From: Cladorhizidae sp. MBARI D1340-BT2
Taxonomy: Eukaryota > Porifera > Demospongiae > Poecilosclerida > Cladorhizidae
Direction: 5' to 3'
DNA length: 64,000 bases
Assembly (NCBI GenBank): GCA_028752905.1
Contig: JAQNBH010000011.1
Coordinates: forward strand, 5,463,125-5,527,124
In this document: in pieces, positions 1 to 12,153 of the stretch
Numbering within the stretch: the first letter of the stretch is position 1
Layout of the letters: each line of letters opens with the position of its first letter
Translations under genes and position numbers: made by a program
The notes under the pieces: generated by a model
Told to the model about the DNA's origin: nothing
Database searches by the model: none
The model's input: only the letters and a program-made list of their open reading frames with translations

Positions 1-369
1 CAATCTAGGACAGAGTGTCTCTGCTATTTCCTCGGAGCAACCCACCACCAGGCCTTACGACCCTGGTCTTGGATTTAGCATACACTTAGTCACAGGCAGG
101 AATTGTAATTCATTTTATAGTTTCAAACCGAACAGACAACCTGTACATAACCACCCTTTGTCCAACGATAGTTGATAATTCCAGGTCAGTATATACAAGT
201 GAATTAAACACCTGAGCAGCTGTACCAATAAGCAGACAATAAGCAGATACTTCTTGAGTGGCTGTACCTGTGAGTCAATAAATCATTAGTCCTTTACGTA
301 TATATGTCCACTGGTGTATGAGTCCAATTTTTGTATATGTCCCCGCAGTCAAAGAGTTGATGTAAAGAC
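1..369. other. no recognisable feature
   Basis: I see no gene, repeat or RNA that I can support in this AT-rich stretch before the integrase fossil begins. Confidence 0.5.
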
Positions 370-1400
370 AGGAGATTCTGGGCATTGACCTGATTGTCCC
401 ATTTGATAAAGGCTACAGATATGTCTGCACTGTGACTGACCTTTTCACTAAGTGGGTGTTTGCTCTTCCCATTTAAAAAGTCTGCTGCTGATGTTGCTAA
501 AGTGATACTTGAGGTCATCTGCCGTTATGGTCCTCCAGATAAACGATCATGGACCAGGGCATGAATTTATTAGTGACAAGTCTTAAATATTTCCAATGGA
601 TTTTAACATTCAAGGTGTTAACAAATGCTGAATAAGAATTCAGTTCAGGATTTCTCAATGTGCGATTTTAATTAGTTATGTACTTAACTTCTGTATTACT
701 TAGGTACAGGTCCTGGATGAACAGGGATGAGAAAAAATTGAAGAAGGCAAGGAACAAACACAAGTTGAATTTTATGCCAAGACAAAAAAAGGCTAAAAAT
801 GTTTCAGTTTGCAATAGGAATGCTTAGGGTGATAATTTATATGATCGAAATTAAGATATTGAGTGTGCCATATACTTCTCTTGTGTGAGATACAGAGAGG
901 AAGGCATTTAATCTTCATTATTGTTGAGTTAAAATCAGTTTCAAAGTATTATTTAAAAGATATTTTGCATAGAACTTTATATTTCCAATTTATTTCATGT
1001 TCTTCAATAATTGTAGACAAAACTTAGCACATGTTTAAACTCTAGACTTGAAGGTATGCACATGTTTAAACTCTATGCTTGAAGGTATGCGCATGCATGT
1101 TTAACTAGGCTTGAAGGTATGCACATGTTTAAAATTATTTGCTGTTTACTGGAGGTGACAAGTTACCACAAGCTGTTTTGGGCTTTACAAAATAACTGAT
1201 ATCACTCCTATAGGTCTCGGTGCATTGTGGGATGATAAGGGCAATGACATCAAAAGCAAGGTCAATTCGGGATACCTGGCATATTACAGGCCAAGTAAAG
1301 CTTTAGATCTTAAAAAGCCACTTCAAGACCATACTGAGAAACCAACCACAGTCATTCCACCCCCAGTCAAACCACCCACACGCACTGTGGACCAGGACCA
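370..1400 (+). pseudogene. Integrase fossil (Ginger/gypsy-like DDE core and C-terminal region)
   Basis: Translation in shifting frames gives an integrase-like core near 385-590, with a conserved block reading TDLFTKWVFALP, then an in-frame stop, then a segment resembling RYGPPD just before the second catalytic region. Around 715-800 an Arg/Lys-rich piece resembles the post-core helix of this integrase type. At 1200-1330 a short beta-rich segment resembles the C-terminal domain (GALWDDKGNDIKSKVN). Such integrases insert element DNA through three acidic residues; here the core is interrupted by stops and frameshifts, so no enzyme can be made. The type resembles integrases of Ginger DNA transposons and KRBA2-like host genes more than those of the gypsy elements further along this window. 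The Ulp1-like piece directly downstream probably belonged to the same element. The family is inferred from remembered motifs only. Confidence 0.55.
1027..1131. repeat. 31-bp tandem repeat, about 3.3 copies
   Basis: Three successive diverged units begin gcacatgttta or gcgcatgcat and end cttgaaggtat, followed by a partial fourth. The repeat lies within the decayed integrase unit and has no obvious function. Confidence 0.8.
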
Positions 1401-1416
1401 ATGACAACTAGAAAAG

Positions 1417-1830
1417 ATGGGCATTTCAATGGAATCCTCACACATTGAGACATATTGTTCTATGATTGGTGTGACCCAGACTGTACTGAGGGTAAGTGGT
1501 GTGAATGCTTACCATGCAAACAGCTTGTCAGCTGCAGAGAACATAGCCACAGCCTTTCTCTCCAAGTATTGGAGGATACCCACAGTAGTGAAGCACAGGC
1601 CTTACTTCATGTGCAATTTCAAAGATGGGTGACCTTGCCAGTTCAACATTTGGCACCAGACAGTAGAGGCTCACTTACTGGACTCAAGTAAAGAATTATG
1701 TGCCGATCATGAATACTGGTGGCCACTGGGTTTGTGCATCAAATGTAGAGCATCCACAGCGAACAGTGTTGTTATATGAAACCTCCCTACCAGAACCAGT
1801 AAGTCAGACCGTGTCTACTTAAATCCAGTG
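1417..1830 (+). pseudogene. Ulp1-like (C48) cysteine peptidase fossil
   Basis: The translated pieces contain a block reading AENIATAFLSKYWRIPTVV and, after a frameshift, a block near 1690-1790 reading GGHWVCASNVEHPQRTVLLY. The second resembles the histidine-containing strand of Ulp1/SENP-type peptidases (H-W, then an acidic residue after a hydrophobic strand). Ulp1-like domains accompany the integrase in several animal and protist DNA transposons, which fits the integrase fossil immediately upstream. Stops and frame changes make it non-functional. I do not see a convincing catalytic cysteine, so the peptidase assignment is tentative. Confidence 0.4.
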
Positions 1831-2638
1831 ATTTCTTGCTTTTTATTAGATATTTTTATCCTTTGACATGTTTTCTTCGAGTCATGGGTGAATGTAGTTG
1901 AGGACTATGTTCAGTAATAAGTTCCAGTTCCGTTCCCTTATGTTAGCTTTGGATGTTTCTGAGAAAAATCTTGTGCCATTATAGAGCCAAAGGAATGGAT
2001 TCATTCCAAAATGGCCAAAAATAGCGTATTTGCTAATATCCCCGCTCTCGCTTGCACAGTTGTTAATCAGCCTCGAGCATAATAATCTCCCATTCCAGAA
2101 TTGGAGTGTGCATGGTAGTTTCTTGGGGTGATGACTTGTGGGTTGGAGGATGTTATGTGAACTGCTAAATGCATAGCAACTCAATTTTTTTTTGCTGCTG
2201 GACTCAAGAATTTACTACTACAAGAAGCAGCAACTGGCTATTGAATGTAACTAGCATTTGTATGTCTGTTGTCCCTATCTGGCTAAAATGGTCACTATAG
2301 GAGAGGAGTAATTTACAATGCTAGTATGTATAATTTGGTAGACATGACTCTTTGTTAAACCTGTTATTAGTTTCTATCTTGATTCCTTGAGTGTTTTGTG
2401 TTATCGTTGTTATGTTTGACATGCTGGTTATCCTCTCGTACATGGTGAGTATAATTATGTTAACAGACAATTCTGTTAAATCATGTTGATCATCTGTCAA
2501 ACACATGTACCATAAAGTACATTAATAGAGTCTGTTGTTAATTATGTAGAACATCTTGCACATACATGTATATTCTCACCACCTTCCATGTAATTGGACA
2601 ATTTGGCCCTATTAAGTTTCCCAAACTGCAGCGATTGT
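1831..2638. other. no recognisable feature
   Basis: Non-coding sequence between the integrase fossil and the MITE. Small open frames exist on the minus strand, but none resembles a known protein. Confidence 0.5.
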
Positions 2639-2641
2639 TAA

Positions 2642-3225
2642 GGGGGGAATAATGTCAAAAAAAATACACCTCGACAATACCAATCATAACTTCCACCCAC
2701 TACCCTCTATCAACATAATTTTTTACCAAAATGTAGCTTAGAAGATAAGCTATTTAATGATATTCTTTTGTCAAGGAATGAAGAAGAATCGCATTGCGTT
2801 ATATTAGACGGATTTCCACAAATTTCTCACCCAAACTCCATAATTTATATATCACCAGAATGCTTATTGTGTGCTCTTTAACCTAAAGTAATCTATTTTC
2901 AGAATGTGTTGCAGCATATCTGCATGGGGATTTCCCCCCCTCTCCTGTGGTGCATTATCATACTGATTCAAATAGTTTAGGTGAAACTACTACATGTACT
3001 CTTACCATAAACCACCTAACAACCACTTATTATTAATGGCTTTTTAATTCGAGGACAGGGCAAAAGTTGGATTGCCTGGCTGACACTTTGGCATGACTAT
3101 GACAAAAGTTAAATAAATCATTAAATAGCTTATCTTCTAAGCTACATTTTGGTACAAAAATTATGTTGATAGAGGGTAGTGGGTGGAAGTTATGATTGGG
3201 TGTCTTTTTTTACATTATTCCCCCC
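2642..3225. mobile_element. MITE with about 115-bp terminal inverted repeats, PIF/Harbinger-like
   Basis: The left end begins GGGGGGAATAATGT and the right end is its reverse complement. The two arms match over about 115 bp, including a shared block with CCACCCACTACCCTCTATCA, with small indels. The element is 584 bp and has no coding potential. It is bounded on both sides by TAA, matching the TWA target duplication of PIF/Harbinger elements, and G-rich termini are also common there. A matching autonomous copy is not in this window, so the superfamily rests on termini and target site. Confidence 0.75.
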
Positions 3226-3228
3226 TAA

Positions 3229-4460
3229 GGGTGGATAATAGCCTCCAAAGACCCAAAGACAGTGATATTGCGCTATAACTCACATTGCCTTGAAAGTGTT
3301 GGATTCCTAGAAGCTCTGCGGTGGATTTGAGATTCTGGTGCTCAAGGCAAAAAAATTAATAATAATAATTGAAATATTATAAACCAAAAAATATATCTGT
3401 CCAACAGTTTCATTAACTGCATGATGATGGTAATTGTCATCTTTGTCTTGTTTCCATTCTGTTTTGGAACAACGAGTTTTTGGGTTTAAAAAAAATAGAA
3501 ATATACGTGCCAATGTATTTAACATTGTTTTTTTTGCCCCAATTGCCGAGAGAATTCTGGTTAGGCTGCAGATATGAAAGTAAGTTGAGCTATAAATTGT
3601 TTTTGTTATACTTGCTGAATCAAATTGCATTGGCATGATATGACAGAGTGAAATTCTAAGTTGTGATTTATCAGCCTAGATTTGGTCTAAATTTTGGGAT
3701 GTAGGAGAATATCCAGGTGATCTGCAAGGAGAGTGTCTCATGTCTTATTGTGCGATGCTAACTGGATACAGTGATTTTTATGTGGACTAAAAATATTATG
3801 GCAGACATCGTGACCTTGAAACTGGTGGAAACAATGTTGGACCAGTACAAGTTTTGGAATGATATGTAATTGATGAAGACGAGTATGAGGAGATGTTCTA
3901 TCTTATGGAGGAAGTTCGAGGGCATTCAATGAGTAGGGTATTGGTTGGTTCACAAAACCAGCATAGCCCTGTCATTCATTATTTGGGCATGATGTTTAGG
4001 GCATTCTTGCCGATGTTTATTTCCATGCACTTGAGAATTGATCATGACATCGTAAACCTGAAATTTGGATACTGTTCTAAAACAAAACAAAAATGCAATA
4101 ATAATGACCAAAGAATGTGTTGATTTGATATATAATATATACATCATACACAAAATGTCATTTTCTGCATTTGAAAAATTATTTGGAAAATGAACTATGT
4201 TATATATACCCCATATACAAAATATTATGGTAATATTAGTGTAAAGCATTATAATAACATTCATTCTGCTATTAAAAATGTTAATTCTACATAGAAACTT
4301 GGTTTACAGAATATTGCATTGGATTGTTAAAATGAAGTAAGAAGTAAACGTGCCAAAGTAACCAGATGATTTATTGAATTGAGATTATTATAACGTACAC
4401 AAAATATTTATGCTGATATGAGAGATCATTCATAATGAGGCGGGAGGACTCAATATAATT
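3229..4460. other. no recognisable gene
   Basis: Short open frames (for example around 3890-4120) have no recognisable domain. An exon-like stretch near 3800-3960 has normal amino-acid composition but is interrupted by stops. I cannot assign it. Confidence 0.45.
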
Positions 4461-4463
4461 TTT

Positions 4464-4530
4464 TTGTTGTTGTTATCATTATCAACATCATTACTACTAT
4501 TACCATTATTATTATTATTATTATACACCT
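4464..4530. repeat. ATT-rich microsatellite
   Basis: An imperfect (ATT)n run. It creates a leucine-rich open frame on the plus strand that should not be read as a gene. Confidence 0.85.
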
Positions 4531-4865
4531 TCTTCATTATACTAACTGTATTTCAAGTTTCAGCTGGTTATTGTCAACCATTCTTGAGTTACGATACTTT
4601 TTATGCTATCATTTCATTGTATACTGCTCGAAAAAATGAACAAGAAGAAACCAAGGCAGAGGAAATAAACCACTGTTGGCTCTAAATTACCTTAATAACC
4701 GACAACGACAAATTAACTTGAAATTTCCTGGGAGGAGAGGTGGTTGAGGAAGTAGTAGCTATATGATGTTGTTTTAAATGTATGATAAACCACATAGAGG
4801 AATTTTGTATTTTGTTTGCAAAGATTGTAATATTAGTAGCTACAGTGGCAGAGATACTTAGAAGT

Positions 4866-4888
4866 GGGGGGGGGGGGGGGGGGGGGGG
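4866..4888 (+). repeat. uninterrupted G run (23 bases)
   Basis: A homopolymer of 23 guanines flanked by unrelated sequence. It can form G-quadruplexes and is prone to length error in sequencing. The proline run in a minus-strand open frame comes from this tract. Confidence 0.95.
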
Positions 4889-5389
4889 TTTGCCCCGGAC
4901 ATGGATTGACTCGGCAACAAAGAAATGAAACAAGAATTTACAAATGTAGACAAGAAACACTTACAGGATCCTTTACCTATGAAAAACAAAATTGATATGA
5001 CATGGATTTGTAAAACGCAGAGTTTTAATGGTGATTCTTGTCCAGATTTTTAAGTGTAGAGAAACTGATTAATACTGCATCAAGAAATGGGTTAATTTTT
5101 TTACGATCCAATTTGGAGTCATCTGGTGCTATAGGAAGTAATTTAGGAAGTAATTTAGGTAATGTATTACAGGAATAATCTGAAATTTTTGTGTTCAAAC
5201 TATATGAGATAACAGATATATTGAAGGAGGTTGACTATATGGTTATAGTTGTGGATTACCCATGGGTATAGTCAATAGTAGCAACAATAATTATTATGTG
5301 CTCTGCATAGTGAACGTATAGCAACAGGATATGGTGTGTGCAGATTACTACTCCTACAGTTGTCCCTGTATCGAATAAATTATGTATTT

Positions 5390-5480
5390 TATGATGTTAT
5401 TAATAATAATAATAATAATACTAACAACACAACAGAAAAACAACAACAACAAAAGTAATACAGTAATAATAATAAAAATG
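5390..5480. repeat. TAA/ACA microsatellite
   Basis: A run of TAA units followed by an imperfect ACA/AAT-rich tract. No coding role. Confidence 0.8.
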
Positions 5481-6699
5481 TAAAAAAATAACACTAAAAG
5501 AGTCTGACCAAGAGTGTTCTTGTTCGGAATTCTTTTCCTTTCATTCATTCATAGAGCTCACCTTGTGTTAGAGTTTATATGCCAATATAGCCAGCAGCAA
5601 AGACACATTCCAGTGTGTACTCAATGCCTGAACCAAACAACCAGTAACGATTCCAGTGCCAGTGCAAATCAGTGGAAGGTGAACAAGAAGTGAAAAGCAT
5701 CAGAAGCTCAACACTAATTGAAGAGTTCTGACCAAACATGCACTTTAAAATTGCACTTCCAATTCCTAGCTCATCTACAAATAGAACCCTGCTTCTAATG
5801 AAGCTGCCACTTAGTGCTATCTTATCTACATATGTTTACTTGGCCAGTAGGAGTTAGGAGAGCCGTACTGGGTAAGGTATTACTAACCCTCTGGCTGTCA
5901 CTTCCAGGATCCATGAATCGAAGAACCAAAACTGTAGTGTCTATGCAACAAACATTTTTTCTTGTACTAGCCAGGCCCTCCCACTTGGTGGGATTGCAGT
6001 GACCATGTTTACTTCTGCCAAATAAGCAAAAGTTATTTGAGTGCCTATTTGGGCATGATAAATATTCCAGCAGCAGCTAGAAATACTTGCTGTTTTGTTG
6101 CGAGCTATTTTCGTCAATCTGAAATAAGCTGGCAATGTCAATGCATGTGTCCAACCTTCCTACCCTTCATTTCAGCTTGGGGATGAACTCCATAAATAGC
6201 CAGCTCTCCTTCTATCTCTTACCCACTTCCCAGAATAGATCTATCGTATCATTGCAGTTTGTTACAGACATATAGCTATCTATCTATCTAATCAGCTGAA
6301 AATTTGTTTCCTTCCTATATATATAGCTACCCAACTAGTTGAGTGTTGGCCAAATATTTGAGCTGATAAAAGAGAAATCTACTGTTTGCATTCTGTCTGT
6401 TATCAGCTAAAAGTCACCATCCAATTTCTTCAAGTCTTCCCAGAATAATAATATATATTCCCCAATGGGTTTTTTGCAAGGTGTGAATTAATACAAAGCC
6501 AACATGTAAATTTTGCATGATGCATGTACAAACTACATTTATGGGATTGTCATGTGATCAAAGCAGGTTTGAATAAGTCCTAGATGCTAGGTGCAAAGCT
6601 GATAGTCATGTGCTCAGTTTAAGCCCATGGCCAGCTATCAGAGGTGTATTGTCCAACCAAAGATCTTTAAGGATACATTATAAGAATCTATGGTCCAAC
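5481..6699. other. no recognisable feature
   Basis: AT-rich non-coding sequence with short tcta and tata runs near 6280-6320. I find no gene or element boundary that I can support. Confidence 0.45.
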
Positions 6700-8800
6700 A
6701 ATACATTGATGGCTCAGAAGAAGATTGGACACTTCTTTAAAGTTGCTTCAGTTGATCAGGATCAAACAAATGAATTGGATTCATAAGGAACAGGTAGTAT
6801 AACTGGCTAAATCAGTGTACCCGATAATGAAGCAGTTGACCTTTCATCTACTTCCAGCAGTACATGCCAGTGCCAATGTTGCTCTGATCTGCGCACTCCA
6901 TATATATCATCCATCCAGTGTCTAAAACAAGCTTTCCCCATCACACTGTCACTAAGGATCATGACAATAAAAAATGTCATTCAAGAAAGATACCAATTGG
7001 TACGAAATCCATCCTTGGTAACTGTATGCACATCACATTACAAAGTTTATTGTGCCACTTGTCATTGTGCTGACAATCAAGGCCTTCTAAGCTTTCCCAA
7101 TCTGCATTCACTCATCTCAGCTTTTCAAATTGGAAGAAAGCACTACAGCAATTTCGTGAACATGAAGCCAGTAGATTTCACAAGGAAGCTACTCTAAAAG
7201 TTGCAGCAAACTCTCATGGTCTAGGTATAGATGTTCAGCTCATTTACCAATATAGCACTGACCAAAGCCTGCATGCTCATAAAGCTTCTCCGTGGTGTTC
7301 AATTTCTATCTCATCAGGATTTACCCCTTCGTGGGCACAAGTAAGATATGGAGACTTTCAGTGGTAATCTGTATCAATTACTATTACTACAGGCTAAGGA
7401 TTTCCCTGAAATGATGCCCTGGCTACGACAGAGAGAATATATTTCCCCAGAGATAGTTAATGAAATAATTAACTACAATCATGGGTCTCTCTGTTTTTCG
7501 AATTTTTTATACTGAAATCAATGCCGCTTCTTGGTTTTCAATAATAGTTGATGAAACATCAGTCATAGCTAGTGATGAAGCATCAGCTAGTAATGAACAA
7601 ATGTCATTATCAATTTGTTGGGTAGATCATGACTACAACATTCATGAGACTACCCTAGGCCTTATTTAACTTCCTGATACTAAAATACTGAAATCAATGC
7701 CGCTTCTTGGTTTTCAATAATAGTTGATGAAGCATCAGACATAGCCTAGTGATGAACAAATGTCATTATCAATTTGTTGGGTAGATCACGACTACAACAT
7801 TCATGAGACTACCCTAGGTCTTATTTAACTTCCTGATATATACTAAAGCAATGACAATATTTTCTTTAATAAAAGACCTTGTTCCTGAGCTCATTGCCCA
7901 TCAGTATAATATTGGGGTCAAGCATTTGATGGTGTTGTTAATATGAGCGGAATCTGGAATGGAGTTCAAGCTTTAGTTAAGAAGGAAGAACCAAAGACAC
8001 TCTACGTTTATTGCCTGGCTTACAAACTCAATCTATATAGCTATATATGTGTGAAGGATGTAACTAAAACCTGTGATATGGTGAGAGATGCTATGAATTT
8101 TGTGTTTGAATTAACTCTACTTATTAAAATGTCTCCTAAACGACATACCTTATTTGAAAATTTAAGGAGGTAACAATTAGACTGGTCAACTATCTCCTAA
8201 ATTAAGAATGTTGTGCCCTACACGTTGGACTGTGAGGCATGCATCCATAGCAAGCATTTTGAAGAACTACGATACCTTACAAAATGCTTTGGAGGAGATC
8301 AGTCAGGGGCACGATGAATATGCTGCAAAAGCAAGTGGAATTGCAACCAAAATGGATAATTTTGATACCTATTATGTCTTCAAACTAGCTTATCTGGTAT
8401 TTTCAGCAACCAATTTGCATCAAGAGGCTTAAAGGGAGCTAAATGCCAATCCATGAGAAGTGAGGAAAAGTTTGTGATCAGGTCCTTTATGATTCCAAGG
8501 ACTTCACAGCAGCAGCAACTCTTCCACAAAGAAGGAAGATGCCCAGATTATTTGACGATGGTGCAAGCACACATATATATGTAAACCTAAAGAAAGGAAC
8601 TGTCATATGTATTTTGAAGTGACTGAGTTAACTGCAGGAGAGGTTGAAAAGCATTTTAATCAGGAAGATCTTGACACAATACAATCACTTCTTCTTGGTT
8701 TTGCCAATGGAAACAATGCTACAGTGATGTCGGCTGCATTAAGTGAAGAAGATTTTGACCTAGAGATTAAAGTTACTACTTTTGATGATTCCTGATGTTA
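6700..8800 (+). pseudogene. hAT-superfamily transposase fossil (ZMYM1-like clade)
   Basis: Pieces in successive frames follow the usual order of this transposase clade: an N-terminal segment with a TTF-type Cys pair (near 7040-7060), the block WKKALQQFREHEASRFHKEA across a frameshift (near 7130-7200), the catalytic-core strand WFSIIVDET (near 7530), a block around NMSGIWNGVQALV (7943 on), LCPTRWTVRH (8208 on) and a downstream alpha-helical part to 8432. A later piece at 8607-8795 probably belongs to the C-terminal half. The complete protein would catalyse cut-and-paste transposition. Stops, frameshifts and an internal duplication make this copy dead. I could not find its terminal repeats. It is closely similar in layout to the minus-strand hAT at 26-28 kb. 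Confidence 0.75.
7508..7840 (+). repeat. internal direct duplication inside the hAT fossil
   Basis: The segment starting near 7508 (tactgaaatcaatgccgctt) recurs starting near 7685. The second copy lacks about 24 bases in the middle. Both carry the start of the catalytic core, so the duplication arose after or during loss of function. Confidence 0.85.
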
Positions 8801-8959
8801 TCAGGACAGCATTTTCAGGAACTACGACTACTATTACAAAAGTAACCAGTATAATAACCATTTCTGCTGCTATGAATGAAACTGAAATCTATCTTCCCTC
8901 CATCAAATAAAGATGTATTTAAGAAGCACTATGACTGAATGTCAGTTATTCTTGTTATA

Positions 8960-9422
8960 TGTGATAGGATCTGACAAAAGGGGTCTTACAGAAAAATGGT
9001 TTTGTGGATGACCAAAATAAGTTCAAAGTTATAATTTGACTATTTTTCTTTTTTTGTATCACAGGCATCTACTACCTTTGCTTTACATTTGTGTGAAGTC
9101 TGAAGGCTCCCGCTTGCTTCTTTGTAGTCAAGCGTAGGGTTAGAAGATTGGTGGTCAAGAAGCTTGCTACGGAACTGCATTACAATGTAACGCAGAGAAA
9201 ATACTGCCCGCTTATGCGGAAAGATGGGAAACTCCCACAAAACAGTGGTTAACAAACTAACAAAGGAATAAGTGCATGTTTCAAGCCTCTAGCATTCAGG
9301 CTTTCATAACTTTTCTTCTGAATGGAAATAAGTAATGATTTCAGTACCAAAATATAGGCATTGCTTTATTCAATCAATATCTCAGTTTTTTAATTTTGTA
9401 CATAAGACCAGATCCTATCACA
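8960..9422. mobile_element. short internally deleted DNA transposon, TA target duplication (copy B)
   Basis: The ends are inverted repeats beginning TGTGATAGGATCTGA and ending in its reverse complement, with TA on each outer side. The internal sequence is closely similar to the first and last parts of the larger element at 13227-14644, so this is a shorter deletion derivative of the same family. No coding capacity remains. The TA duplication fits several superfamilies, including Tc1/mariner-like and ISL2EU-like elements. Confidence 0.8.
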
Positions 9423-9424
9423 TA

Positions 9425-11090
9425 TGTACACTAAAAATGAACAGATTCTTCAGATTCTTTAGATTTAACTGAAATAGCTAGGACTTTTGTGTCTGTTAAT
9501 AAATGCAGAATGAATTAGCTATATACTTCAGAAGATTTGATTAAAATTATTGCATTTTAAACTGATTATAGTTCAATACAACAGGCTTATCTAAAAAGGT
9601 GTAGCTGTAAAGTTCCACAATATTATTGGCCCTCCATTAAAAGTCATCTTCTTATGCTCATATATGTATATATCGGTATAGAATAACATTGCTGTTTCAT
9701 TAGTTATAGTGTTATCTGTTACCAAGTCCTGAAGGAGATTGCATATAGCATACAACAACACTAAATGTAATATTACTGACTTGTGTACAGTATAAAAAGA
9801 CGAAACAGTTTGGTTTATAAAGAGACAATACTCATACTGAAATCACAAAAGTCAAACATAAGAGTGATGGTTGGCACTTAACATTGCAACTGATGGACTG
9901 GAGCAGTTCTTATAAAGAGAAGTAGCACCTAAAAAAACATGCAATAGAAACAAAACAAAAAAATTTCAGAAAAGGAACTCAAATATGCCCCAAGAACTCT
10001 GTATTATATTTGTACATGATTTAAAAAAGGTGTCCACTAATATTTGTGGTCTACACGGTCTAGTCTTGTTGTTTAGGCGGAAAAATTAACAACAGATATA
10101 TTTTCACTGTGCATATTGAAAGTTCCAATTTTGCATCTGTAATAGCCTCTCAACTTCAGGAATTGTTTAATGATGGCATCAGATTTGAATAACCATTCTA
10201 ATTTATGAATATTTTATTATATATGGCTGTGTAATATTACAGTCGGTGCTGGCATGCCATAGGGAGAGAAATAATCGCATTTCATTTTTTATTAGAAACA
10301 AAAATAAAACAAAATTAAACTAAACGACATGAATGTGTATGACTACTTTCAGCTGACATCAAATACTTTAACATCAAATACTTCTCCTTCTTTTATTTCA
10401 TAAACCAAGAAAGCTGATTTAAAGAGAAAACCATGAATGTGTTTGCGACCGTGTTAAAAAAGAAAGATAACACATCTCTTCCCACATAGATCACATAAGT
10501 AGGCTGACTCTTTTTATTAAACAAAAATTATAATTTATAACGATCATGAAATGCATTTTAAATGCAGAATATCCTACAGCCAAAAGCCACTCAGTACGAC
10601 CTAGTCATGTGGGGATCCCATCTACTATAGTTCAATGTCATGAATGTTATTCCACATTGTTAGGCTGATATGCATGCCACAGCCTTGACTTTCCTGAAGA
10701 CAATAAAGCCAAATGACATAGGAGGGAGGACAAGGGAGGGCTTGGGTGGCTCATCCTTGGGGGGCATTGCAGGGAGATTGAGGTTGTCCACTAATGTCAG
10801 CAACACTCCATTAAGACTCACAAGTCTGCAGCACATTAAAATTCAAGAGCAAACAATGATGATAAGATATACACACACAGCAAGCATATAAGTAATGTTA
10901 TCAATATGGCATTAATAACAAGAAGAAGACCTACAATATTATAATAATGTAGATTTTTTTGATTTTTTATATTTTTTTGGCTATTTACTTCTTTTTTAAA
11001 AGTAAAATTATTATATAGAATATAGTAGAATAGAAATTACATATAATAGTATGCCTAAAAACTGTTGTATGACAACATGCCATACCTCAA
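9425..11090. other. no recognisable gene
   Basis: AT-rich non-coding sequence. A small plus-strand open frame near 10670-10890 has no recognisable domain. The A/T-rich stretch 10940-11090 may hold the 3' tail region of the adjacent minus-strand retrotransposon fragment. Confidence 0.45.
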
Positions 11091-11100
11091 GTTAAAAAGT

Positions 11101-12153
11101 TTAAAAGTTCATGCGATGACTAGGGAAATGGCTTGTCCCCAACCCTGATGGCAAAGATCCTATTACTGAGGCTGCATTCCCACGCTGCACAGCCACAGAA
11201 ATCCGCTGAAGAAGATGTTGATGGGAGTCCTCTTCATAAGTCACTGACCTCAGGCGGCGTCCCAACTCCCTGAAGAATGCCTTTGCTTGAGGCCCAAAGG
11301 ATCCACATGTCTCTACCGCCACAGGTACAAACTTGTATGCCGAGTCCAGGTGGGCGTACTTTTCACCCTTCAAAATCTCCGCCTGTGCTGCCACTGCACC
11401 AGCCTCAGTGACTGCAGCCAAAAGGTTGGATGGGGCAAAGGTGTCACTGCAGGTTGCATCCCATACCAATAGTCTACCACTTGACCATGGAATGATGGAC
11501 ATGCCATCAGGTCTCTTTCCATCGGACCGAAGCAGACCTGAGGGCTCCAGCCGGGAAGGGACATTTGCAGCAGTTAATGACCGGTGGATGATGTCATTTA
11601 AAGCACCATGGCGAGAAAGCCTTCCCTGACTGTGCCTACAGCTCAACCCATGTGTACCAAACTGGTTGACATCCGATCCACAGTAACTACAAGAGTGTGG
11701 CTGGCACAGGGGTGCTCCAAGACGTAGCCCAACTGCTATTCGAACTACCTCATCGCTCATTCGGAGACCCAGTGAGGAGATTGGCAGGGCATTAAGCCAG
11801 GCACCTGACTCACATGCAGACACGGCGAGGAGACGAGCTCTGGTTTGGGGGTCACTAGCATTCCGCAAAAGTGACTCTGCCCTTTCCAAAATACGAGGCA
11901 TGTCCCACGATTTCTGCTGATGGGAAGCAGGCGGGGCTGGAGGAGGCAAGACAAGGTCATCACTCCAGAGTGAAAGGGCAACCTCAATCTCGGGGTACTG
12001 GACAGTACTAAACCGAGGGGGGAGGATATGGTGAATAAGATTGGACGATCCATCAGCAGAAGCCAAAAAGGCAGAGGGAGCAAGATGAACCGATAATATG
12101 AATGAATAATTTGTGAGATACAAAACAACAAGCCATATGTAAACATTTAGCAC
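11101..12153 (-). CDS. C-terminal part of a non-LTR retrotransposon protein (zinc finger and restriction-like endonuclease)
   Basis: An uninterrupted 350-residue frame. The first 25 or so residues are probably flanking sequence; retrotransposon-like sequence begins around residue 24. A zinc-binding motif of pattern C-x2-C-x9-H-x3-C lies near residues 155-172 (CSYC then THGLSC). Further on, KRPDG and, about 15 residues later, LVWDAT resemble the PD-(D/E)XK active site of the restriction-like endonuclease that follows reverse transcriptase in R2/NeSL-type elements. That enzyme nicks the target DNA before reverse transcription. The reverse transcriptase itself is absent, so this is a 5'-truncated insertion, the typical product of incomplete target-primed reverse transcription. 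The open frame suggests a fairly recent insertion. Not expected to be active alone. Confidence 0.65.
   Translation of the reverse strand: MLNVYIWLVVLYLTNYSFILSVHLAPSAFLASADGSSNLIHHILPPRFSTVQYPEIEVALSLWSDDLVLPPPAPPASHQQKSWDMPRILERAESLLRNASDPQTRARLLAVSACESGAWLNALPISSLGLRMSDEVVRIAVGLRLGAPLCQPHSCSYCGSDVNQFGTHGLSCRHSQGRLSRHGALNDIIHRSLTAANVPSRLEPSGLLRSDGKRPDGMSIIPWSSGRLLVWDATCSDTFAPSNLLAAVTEAGAVAAQAEILKGEKYAHLDSAYKFVPVAVETCGSFGPQAKAFFRELGRRLRSVTYEEDSHQHLLQRISVAVQRGNAASVIGSLPSGLGTSHFPSHRMNF

Noticed and set aside
4464..4685. Leucine-rich plus-strand open frame resembling a signal peptide
   Set aside because: It is produced by the ATT microsatellite and has no downstream domain.
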